NCBI GenBank assembly: GCA_947465275.1
Contig: CANIAI010000206.1
Location: 1 to 5,101, forward strand
DNA length: 5,101 nt
Direction of reading: 5' to 3'
DNA from: Acidobacteriota bacterium
Lineage (GTDB): Bacteria; Acidobacteriota; Vicinamibacteria; Vicinamibacterales; UBA2999
The first letter of the stretch is position 1. Every line of letters starts with the position of its first letter. Below, one piece after another: positions 1 to 5,101 of the stretch. The translations under genes and the position numbers were made by a program. The notes beneath the pieces are model-generated. The model worked only from the letters and a program-made list of their open reading frames with translations, had not been told where the DNA came from and did not search any database.

Positions 1-787
1 CGCCATCAACTGCGCGGCGCTCCCTGACCAGCTGCTCGAATCGGAGCTCTTCGGCCACGAGCGGGGCGCCTTCACCGGCGCGGTCGCCGCCAAGCCTGGG
101 CGCATCGAGCAGGCCAATGGTGGCGTCCTCTTCCTCGATGAGGTCGGCGAGATGGCGCCCACCGTCCAGGCGAAGCTGTTGCGGGTGCTCGAGGAGCGCG
201 AGTTCCTGCGGCTCGGCGGCACCAGGCTGCAGCGCGCCGACATCCGGGTGATCGCGGCGACCAATCGCGACCTGCACGCCGCGATGCGGCGCAGCGAATT
301 CCGCGAGGATCTCTACTACCGACTCGGCGTGTTCGAGATCTCGCTGCCGCCGCTGCGCGAGCGGCCCGATGACGTGCTCGAACTGGCGCAGGCCTTCCTC
401 GAGGAAATGGGGGCGACGATCGGCAAGCCGGCCGCCGGCATCTCGCGGGACGCGAAAGACCAGCTGCTCGCCTACCCGTGGCCGGGCAACGTGCGCGAGT
501 TGCGCAACGCCATCGAACGCGCGGTCATCCTCGCGGACGGGGCGCAGATTCGCGGCGAGCACCTCCCGTTCGCGTCGGGGCGGTCCGCCGCCGTGGCCAC
601 CGATGTCGCCGCCACCGCGTTTCCGGCGGGCGGGGTGAACCTCGAGGCGCTGGAGCGCTCGCTCGTGCTGAAGGCGCTCACGCAGGCGCGGCACAACAAG
701 ACGCGGGCGGCGAAGCTGCTCGGGCTCACGCGCGCCCAGCTCTACTCACGCATCGAGAAGTACGGCCTGGCGGAAGGCGAATCCTGA
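1..787 (+). CDS. Sigma-54-dependent transcriptional activator (NtrC-type AAA+ and Fis HTH), 5' end outside window
   Basis: C-terminal 261 residues of a bacterial enhancer-binding protein, which uses ATP hydrolysis to remodel sigma-54 RNA polymerase into an open complex. The reading frame is open from base 2, so the gene starts outside the window. The visible part begins just after the Walker A region. Visible motifs, numbered from base 2: sigma-54-contacting loop GAFTGA (22-27, bases 65-82), Walker B with Asp46-Glu47, sensor I with Asn88, arginine-finger segment FREDLYYRL (100-108), the LPPLRERPDD motif, sensor II WPGNVREL (160-167), and a C-terminal Fis-type helix-turn-helix at about 219-256. 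All motor residues in view are intact, and the GAFTGA loop means it should act with sigma-54. The N-terminal sensory domain (receiver, PAS or GAF) cannot be seen, so the signal and exact subfamily are unknown. It ends one base before the next gene, which suggests co-transcription and possibly translational coupling. Confidence 0.96.
   Translation, partial: AINCAALPDQLLESELFGHERGAFTGAVAAKPGRIEQANGGVLFLDEVGEMAPTVQAKLLRVLEEREFLRLGGTRLQRADIRVIAATNRDLHAAMRRSEFREDLYYRLGVFEISLPPLRERPDDVLELAQAFLEEMGATIGKPAAGISRDAKDQLLAYPWPGNVRELRNAIERAVILADGAQIRGEHLPFASGRSAAVATDVAATAFPAGGVNLEALERSLVLKALTQARHNKTRAAKLLGLTRAQLYSRIEKYGLAEGES
772..777 (+). promoter_or_regulatory. Likely ribosome binding site for the alpha/beta-hydrolase gene
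   Basis: The purine-rich GGAAGG lies 11 nt before the GTG at 789, inside the end of the activator gene. It is the only Shine-Dalgarno-like stretch close by and supports the GTG start. The spacing is slightly long, and coupling to the activator's stop codon at 785-787 may help initiation. Confidence 0.4.
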
Positions 788-788
788 C

Positions 789-1643
789 GTGACGCCCCGG
801 CACCGACGCCTCGTCAAGACCGCGGTGGCGACCCTGTTCGTCGTGCTGCTCGCCGGCGTGACCTACCAGGGCGTGAGCACCGCGCTCGAGCGGCGCGCCT
901 TCCGGCATCCGGGGCGGCTCGTCGACGTGGGGGGACATCAGCTGCACATCCACTGCACCGGCGACGGTGTGCCCACGGTGGTGCTCGAGGCGCCTGCGGG
1001 AGGACTGTCGGCCGGGTGGGCGCTCGTGCAGCCACGGCTCGCCACGCTGACGCGCGTCTGCAGCTACGATCGCTCGGGCCTCGGCTGGAGCGAGGCCGGT
1101 GATGCGCCGTTCGATCCCGGTGACGTCGCCGAACAGCTCCACCGCCTGCTGCAGGCGGCCGACGAACCTGGACCCGTCGTGATCGCCGGCGCCGGCCTGG
1201 GCGCCGCGTTCGCCCGACTGTTCGCCTCGCGCTTTCCCGGCGACACCGCCGCCCTGGTGCTGATCGATCCGCCGTTAGCGGATGGGGCCGGGCCGGACGC
1301 GGGCACGGCGGACCTCGCCCCCTGGTTGTCGCGCGCCGGTCTTCGCCGCATCAGAGGCGCCGGACGCGCCGACGGGGAGCAGCTCCCGGCGGATGCGCGA
1401 GGGGCGCTCCGGGCGTTCCTCAACCGTCCCGATCACCTGACCCGCACGGCGCGCGAAGTCGAGCGCTGGTCGTCCGTGACGGCCATGGCCGAGGCCGCGG
1501 CACTGCCCGAGGAGCTGCCCGTGCAGCGGGTACGCCTCGACGGCAGCGGCACCGTGCTCGCGCTGGCACGCCGTGATGCCGCGCTGACCGTGACCGCCGC
1601 GATTGGACGCGCGGTCGAAGACTGGCGGCATTCCCACCCCTGA
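789..1643 (+). CDS. Membrane-anchored alpha/beta-hydrolase-fold protein, probably catalytically inactive
   Basis: A 284-residue protein starting at GTG. A basic N-terminus (RHRRLVK) followed by a hydrophobic segment at about residues 11-26 predicts a signal anchor with the main domain outside the cytoplasm. The fold is recognisable in order: PGRLVDVGGHQLHIHCTG, the oxyanion-side strand VVLEAPAGG, the family motif YDRSGLGWSE (Tyr93 onward), the nucleophile-elbow strand and helix VVIAGAGLGAAFARLFA, and the following strand ALVLIDPP. The elbow, normally G-x-S-x-G, reads G-A-G-L-G, with Gly136 (codon 1194-1196) in the Ser position. Near the C-terminus the usual SGH motif reads S-G-T, with Thr255 in the His position, and the stretch before it that normally holds the acid is shortened. 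From family knowledge the triad is therefore lost; that it is a pseudoenzyme is inference. The frame is intact with base composition like its neighbours, so decay is recent or absent. It lies 1 nt after the activator and 11 nt before the aminopeptidase. No ligand or partner can be named. Confidence 0.85.
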   Translation: MTPRHRRLVKTAVATLFVVLLAGVTYQGVSTALERRAFRHPGRLVDVGGHQLHIHCTGDGVPTVVLEAPAGGLSAGWALVQPRLATLTRVCSYDRSGLGWSEAGDAPFDPGDVAEQLHRLLQAADEPGPVVIAGAGLGAAFARLFASRFPGDTAALVLIDPPLADGAGPDAGTADLAPWLSRAGLRRIRGAGRADGEQLPADARGALRAFLNRPDHLTRTAREVERWSSVTAMAEAAALPEELPVQRVRLDGSGTVLALARRDAALTVTAAIGRAVEDWRHSHP

Positions 1644-1645
1644 GG
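1642..1645 (+). promoter_or_regulatory. Likely ribosome binding site for the M1 aminopeptidase gene
   Basis: GAGG overlaps the stop codon of the hydrolase gene and lies 9 nt before the ATG at 1655. It supports that start, which also places an export signal directly at the N-terminus. Confidence 0.45.
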
Positions 1646-1654
1646 CGTCACCGG

Positions 1655-4279
1655 ATGCGCACGGTCCTGATCGTCGCCCTCCTGCTCGTCGCATCCGTCG
1701 CCGACCCACGCACCGCGCAGGCCGCGCGCCTGCCGGCCACCGTCGTTCCGTCGCACTACGCACTCTGGTTCGCCCCCGACCTCGCGCGGGCCACGTTCAG
1801 GGGGCGCACCACGATCGACGTCACGGTGCGCGAGGCCTCGACACGCGTCGTGCTGCACGCCGCCGAACTGCGGTTCCAGCAGGTCATCGTCGCCGACGCC
1901 GGCGGGCGGCAGCGCGCCCGCGTCGTCCTCGACCCGGCACAGGAGACGGCGACACTCGAGGTGACACGCCCGCTGCGTACGGGGACCGCGAGGCTCGAGT
2001 TCACGTACACCGGCATCCTGAATGACAAGCTGCGCGGGTTGTACCTGGCGGAGGCCGGCGGCCGGCGGTACGCCGTGTCGCAGATGGAAGCCACCGACGC
2101 GCGGCGGGCCTTCCCCTGCTTCGACGAGCCGGCCCTCAAGGCGACCTTCGATGTCAGCGCCACCGTCCCGCGTGAACTCGTGGCGATTTCGAACGGCCGC
2201 CAGCTGCGCGACCGGCCGGACCCGGGCGGCAGGACGCACACCCTCACCTTCAGCCGCACCCCGCGCCTGTCGACCTACCTGGTCGCCCTGTTCGTCGGGG
2301 CGTTCGAGTGTCGCGAAAACACCGCCGAGGGCATCCCGGTGCGGGTCTGCGCCACGCCCGGCACGCGGAGGCTCACCGGGTTCGCACTCGAGACCGCGCG
2401 CGAGCAGCTGCGCTATTTCACCGCCGAGCTGCAGGTGCCCTATCCCTTCGACAAGCTCGACCTGATCGCGGTGCCCGACTTCGCGGCGGGCGCGATGGAG
2501 AACGCCGGGGCCATCGCCTTCCGCGAAAGCGCGCTGCTCGCCGATCCGGACACGGCCTCGGTCTCGACGCGCCTCGGCGTCGCCACGACCATCGCCCACG
2601 AGCTCGCGCACCAGTGGTTCGGCGATCTCGTGACGATGCGCTGGTGGGACGACCTCTGGCTGAACGAGGGATTCGCCACCTGGATGGAGAGCCGGCCGGT
2701 CGCGGCGCTGCACCCCGAGTGGCAGGCAGAACTCGGCGACGTGCAGTCGGTGCAGGAGGCGATCGCGACCGACGTGCTGCGCCACACGCGCCCGGTGCGC
2801 CTCGCCGTCGAGACGCCCGATGCGATCAACGAGGCGTTCGACGCGATCGCCTACCAGAAAGGGGCGGCGCTGCTGCGCTCGGCCGAGCAACTGGTCGGCC
2901 GGGAGCGGTTCCGCGCGGGCATCACGGCATACCTGCGGCAGTTCGCCTGGGGGAACGTCCGGTCGGAGGACGCCTGGGATGCGCTCACCCGGTCGACAGG
3001 CCAGCCGGTCGATCGGATCATGCGCGGGTTCATCGACCAGCCGGGCGTGCCGGTCGTGTCGATGGCGCGCCGATGCGAGGACGGCGTCTCGACGGTGTCG
3101 CTGACGCAGCAGCGCTTCGACCTCCAGGGTCCCGCCATCGATGCCGCTGCCACGACATGGGGCATTCCGGTGTGCGCACGATCCGCCGGCGGCGCCACGC
3201 GCTGCGCCCTCTTCGAGGGGGTGCGCGCGAGCATCACCGTCCCGTCCTCACGATGTGGCGACCCGCTGGTGCCGAACGTCAGCGGGTGGGGTTATTACCT
3301 CGCGCGCATGGAGCCGGATGACGTCCGCGCCCTCGTCCACGCACCCGAGGCGATGACCGCGCCCGAACGCCTGCGCCTCGCCGGCGACGAGTGGTGGCTG
3401 CTGCGCGGCGGGCACCACGACCTGTCGCTGTACCTGGAGGTGGCGGCGGCGCTCGTGCGCGATCCGGCGCCGGCGATCCTGCGTGAGATCACCTCGAGGC
3501 TCTCGTGGATCGGCGGGGCGTTGTTCCCACCCGACGGCCGAGCGGTGTACCAGGACTGGTTGCGGGCGCAGCTCGATCCGCTGCTGGCGCAGCTCGGGAG
3601 CCAGCGGGGCGCCACGACCGAGTCGGACCTCGCCCGGACGGCCACGCTGCTGTCGGTGCTCGGCGGCACGGCGCGCGACCCGGACGTCCTGCGGGACGCC
3701 GCGGCGCGGGCCCGGCGCTACCTGGATGACCCGTCGACGCTCGAGCCAGCGCTGGTGTCGACCATCGTCAGCCTCGCCGCCACCGGGGGCGACGCCTCAC
3801 TCTACGAGCGCTATCTCGGGATGGTCGATCGCCGTGATCTGACGCCGGCCGAACGGGACGCGTTTCTCGCGGCCCTGACCGCCTTCGAGGCACCGGCGCT
3901 GATCGCCCGCACGCAGCGGCTGGCGATTTCGCCCGCCGTGAGGACGCAGGACGGGTCGTGGATGCTGTCGCAACTGCTGGAGCACCCGGCGAGCCGCGAC
4001 TCGACCTGGCAGTTCGTGCGCGCCAACTGGCCGGCCATCGAGACGAGGCTGGGCGTCTACGAGGGGCTCGCGACGGTCGTGAGAGGACTCGGCGGCTTCT
4101 GCTCGACGGACGCCGCGCGCGAGATCGAGACGTTCTTCCAGGAACACCCGACATCCGCTGTCAGCCGAAGCGTCGACCTCGTCGTGGAGCGGGTCACGGC
4201 CTGCGCGGCCACGCGCGCGCGCCAGGCATCCGCCGTGGAGGCGTGGTTACGCGCGCATGCTGGGGCGTCGGGTCGATGA
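1655..4279 (+). CDS. Exported M1-family zinc aminopeptidase with ERAP1-like C-terminal region
   Basis: An 874-residue metallopeptidase that should remove N-terminal amino acids from peptides, a usual length for the family. The N-terminus is a signal peptide: Arg2, hydrophobic core at about 4-16, likely cleavage after A-Q-A at residue 23, so the enzyme acts in the periplasm or outside the cell. An N-terminal beta domain (about 25-225) contains QMEATDARRAFPCFDEP, which in this family lines the substrate N-terminus pocket. The catalytic domain has the exopeptidase motif GAMEN (279-283), the zinc site HELAH (His315, Glu316, His319) with third ligand Glu338 in WLNEGFATWME, and the transition-state Tyr400 in AYQKGAALL. 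All catalytic residues are present, so it should be active. The C-terminal half is less conserved, mostly helical, and resembles the ERAP1-like domain. Eight cysteines besides the conserved Cys155 fall in apparent pairs, which fits an oxidising compartment. Substrate preference cannot be read from the sequence. It is the last gene of the plus-strand cluster, and its 3' end overlaps the convergent small gene by 33 nt. Confidence 0.96.
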   Translation: MRTVLIVALLLVASVADPRTAQAARLPATVVPSHYALWFAPDLARATFRGRTTIDVTVREASTRVVLHAAELRFQQVIVADAGGRQRARVVLDPAQETATLEVTRPLRTGTARLEFTYTGILNDKLRGLYLAEAGGRRYAVSQMEATDARRAFPCFDEPALKATFDVSATVPRELVAISNGRQLRDRPDPGGRTHTLTFSRTPRLSTYLVALFVGAFECRENTAEGIPVRVCATPGTRRLTGFALETAREQLRYFTAELQVPYPFDKLDLIAVPDFAAGAMENAGAIAFRESALLADPDTASVSTRLGVATTIAHELAHQWFGDLVTMRWWDDLWLNEGFATWMESRPVAALHPEWQAELGDVQSVQEAIATDVLRHTRPVRLAVETPDAINEAFDAIAYQKGAALLRSAEQLVGRERFRAGITAYLRQFAWGNVRSEDAWDALTRSTGQPVDRIMRGFIDQPGVPVVSMARRCEDGVSTVSLTQQRFDLQGPAIDAAATTWGIPVCARSAGGATRCALFEGVRASITVPSSRCGDPLVPNVSGWGYYLARMEPDDVRALVHAPEAMTAPERLRLAGDEWWLLRGGHHDLSLYLEVAAALVRDPAPAILREITSRLSWIGGALFPPDGRAVYQDWLRAQLDPLLAQLGSQRGATTESDLARTATLLSVLGGTARDPDVLRDAAARARRYLDDPSTLEPALVSTIVSLAATGGDASLYERYLGMVDRRDLTPAERDAFLAALTAFEAPALIARTQRLAISPAVRTQDGSWMLSQLLEHPASRDSTWQFVRANWPAIETRLGVYEGLATVVRGLGGFCSTDAAREIETFFQEHPTSAVSRSVDLVVERVTACAATRARQASAVEAWLRAHAGASGR

Positions 4280-4447
4280 CGGCGCGGGTGGCTGGTAGTC
4301 GTCGGGGACCGCGGGCGTGGAGTCGGCGCGCGGGCCGCGGTGGCGCTCCGGGTCGCGACGGGCCCGCCGTTCGACGCGATAGAGCCAGATCCCGACCGGG
4401 ATGCTGAGCAGCGCCATGAACGCGGGGAACAGCTCGAACAGGAGCAC
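4247..4447 (-). CDS. Small single-pass membrane protein of unknown function
   Basis: A possible 66-residue protein from a GTG start at 4447 to a TAA at 4249-4247. One hydrophobic segment at about residues 2-23 (ending in IPVGIWLY) is followed directly by a basic stretch, RVERRARR, then a proline-rich polar tail. By the positive-inside rule the N-terminus faces out and the tail lies in the cytoplasm. Support for its being real: a coherent membrane segment followed by a charged stop-transfer, its place 42 nt downstream of the phosphatase gene on the same strand, and no other plausible gene in this stretch. Against it: no clear Shine-Dalgarno sequence, and its last 33 nt overlap the aminopeptidase gene. 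An in-frame ATG 10 codons further in would cut the membrane segment roughly in half, so GTG is preferred. I do not recognise a family. It could be an accessory to the phosphatase, but nothing in the sequence shows this. Confidence 0.6.
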   Translation of the reverse strand: MLLFELFPAFMALLSIPVGIWLYRVERRARRDPERHRGPRADSTPAVPDDYQPPAPSSTRRPSMRA

Positions 4448-4489
4448 GTGCGTGCGATTGTACCGCGCCCGCCGCGCGCCAGCGGCGGC
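4448..4489 (-). promoter_or_regulatory. Short intergenic gap with a possible -10 box (TACAAT)
   Basis: This is the 42-nt gap between the phosphatase stop and the GTG of the small membrane protein. It contains TACAAT on the minus strand (plus-strand bases 4457-4462), one mismatch from TATAAT, in otherwise extremely GC-rich sequence. A transcript from it would begin within a few bases of the GTG and be nearly leaderless, which would fit the missing Shine-Dalgarno sequence. No -35-like hexamer is seen at 16-18 nt upstream, so this is only a candidate. Confidence 0.25.
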
Positions 4490-5101
4490 TCAGACGGCCG
4501 GCGTGTACTTGAGCACGACCGCGGTGATGTCGTCGTTCTGCGCGGCGCCCCGCGTGAACTCGCGGACCGCTCCCAGCACGGCTTCGACCAGGTCGGCCGC
4601 CGTGTGCGCGGACAGGCCGCGCGCGATGGCGGCGATGCGCTCGTCGCCGAACTCCTCGCCGTCCCGACTCTCCGCTTCCGAGACGCCATCGCTGAAGACC
4701 AGCACGTCGTCGCCCGGCGCCAGCTGCACGGTCTCTTCTTCGTAGACCGCCTCGGGAAACAGGCCGACGATCATCCCACCCACGTCGAGGCGACGGATCC
4801 CCGACGCGCCGATCACGAACGGCGGGTTGTGCCCCGCGTTGCAGTAGGTGAAGGCGCCGCCCGGCGTCAGCTGCCCGTAGAACGCCGTGGCGTAGCGCGA
4901 GTCGAGCCCGCGTGCGAGCAGGCCGTCGTTGATCCGCGCCATCAGTTCCCGCGGCAGTGGTGAGCTGTGGGCCTGGCCGGCCAGCATCCCCTGCAGGATG
5001 GCGGCGAGCAGCGCCGCCGGCGGCCCCTTGCCGGCGATGTCACCAAGCGCCAGGCCGAAGGCCCCGGTCGGCAGGTCGAGGTACTCGAAGAAGTCGCCGC
5101 C
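4490..5101 (-). CDS. SpoIIE/RsbU-type PP2C serine phosphatase, catalytic C-terminus; 5' end outside window
   Basis: The last 203 residues of a metal-dependent PPM/PP2C phosphatase of the SpoIIE group. Its family members dephosphorylate Ser or Thr on anti-anti-sigma (STAS) proteins and so control sigma-factor partner switching. The frame is open to the right edge; an internal ATG at 4987 is not the start, because conserved catalytic sequence continues upstream of it. Motifs, numbered from 5101: GGDFFEY (1-7, metal-binding Asp3), GDIAGKGPPAALLAA (20-34, Asp21), YCNAGHNPP (86-94), VFSDGVSEAE (135-144, metal-binding Asp138) and NDDITAVVLK (189-198, Asp190/191). All expected metal ligands in view are present, so it should be active. 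Its N-terminal sensor (GAF, PAS, HAMP or response-regulator domain) is outside the window, so the input signal is unknown. No STAS protein or anti-sigma kinase gene is visible nearby. The C-terminus ends shortly after the last catalytic motif, leaving no room for an added domain. Confidence 0.95.
   Translation of the reverse strand, partial: GGDFFEYLDLPTGAFGLALGDIAGKGPPAALLAAILQGMLAGQAHSSPLPRELMARINDGLLARGLDSRYATAFYGQLTPGGAFTYCNAGHNPPFVIGASGIRRLDVGGMIVGLFPEAVYEEETVQLAPGDDVLVFSDGVSEAESRDGEEFGDERIAAIARGLSAHTAADLVEAVLGAVREFTRGAAQNDDITAVVLKYTPAV

Noticed and set aside
1564..1580. TGGCACG followed by TGC inside the hydrolase gene, resembling a sigma-54 -24/-12 promoter about 80 nt before the aminopeptidase
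   Set aside because: The GG and GC elements are 11 nt apart instead of the required 10, the TT of the -12 element is missing, and it lies within coding sequence.
1433..2890. A 485-codon open frame on the minus strand opposite the hydrolase and aminopeptidase genes
   Set aside because: It is rich in Arg, Gly, Ala and Pro with no domain or motif, as expected for the antisense shadow of a high-GC gene. The plus strand has the complete M1 catalytic motifs.
4308..4341. Inverted repeat ACCGCGG / CCGCGGT with a 20-nt loop, as a possible terminator between the convergent genes
   Set aside because: It is only 7 bp with a long loop, has no T-run on either side, and such short GC palindromes are expected by chance here. 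It also lies inside the small gene.
4057..4689. A 210-codon minus-strand open frame across the aminopeptidase end, the small gene and the phosphatase end
   Set aside because: Its product is rich in Ser, Arg, Pro and Thr with no motif, and it runs out of frame through the well-supported phosphatase C-terminus.
4340..4963. A 207-codon plus-strand open frame opposite the phosphatase gene
   Set aside because: The minus strand carries all PP2C motifs in order. The plus-strand product has low-complexity Arg-rich composition and no recognisable domain.
4490..4987. The ATG at 4987 as the phosphatase start
   Set aside because: Conserved catalytic sequence (GGDFFEY and GDIAGKG) continues in frame upstream to the window edge, so 4987 is an internal methionine.

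Overview
The window is very GC-rich DNA with densely packed genes and strong G/C preference at third codon positions. It looks like ordinary chromosome from a high-GC, Gram-negative-type soil or sediment bacterium. The mix of a sigma-54 activator, a secreted M1 aminopeptidase with an ERAP1-like C-terminal region and a SpoIIE-type phosphatase would suit Acidobacteriota (for example Vicinamibacteria-like lineages). That placement is an inference from gene content, not something the sequence proves. I see no rRNA, tRNA, CRISPR array, insertion sequence or long repeat.

Layout. Plus strand, 1-4279: three genes lie head to tail with gaps of 1 and 11 nt, so they are probably one transcription unit. 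They are (i) the C-terminal part of a sigma-54-dependent activator (AAA+ plus Fis-type helix-turn-helix), cut by the left edge; (ii) a 284-residue membrane-anchored alpha/beta-hydrolase-fold protein; and (iii) an 874-residue exported M1-family zinc aminopeptidase. Minus strand, 4247-5101, convergent with these: the catalytic C-terminus of a SpoIIE/RsbU-type PP2C serine phosphatase, cut by the right edge, followed after 42 nt by a small single-pass membrane protein. The last 33 nt of the small gene overlap the 3' end of the aminopeptidase gene.

How they may work together. The activator would switch on sigma-54 promoters, which may or may not include its own downstream genes; I could not find a convincing -24/-12 element in the window. 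The aminopeptidase would trim peptides outside the cytoplasm. The PP2C phosphatase probably belongs to a separate partner-switching or stress-signalling pathway.

The most notable observation concerns the alpha/beta hydrolase. Its nucleophile elbow reads G-A-G-L-G instead of G-x-S-x-G, the C-terminal catalytic His position reads Thr, and the segment that normally carries the catalytic acid appears to be missing. The reading frame is nevertheless intact and sits tightly between two functional-looking genes. It is probably a pseudoenzyme with a binding or structural role. I found no clearly new multi-gene system.
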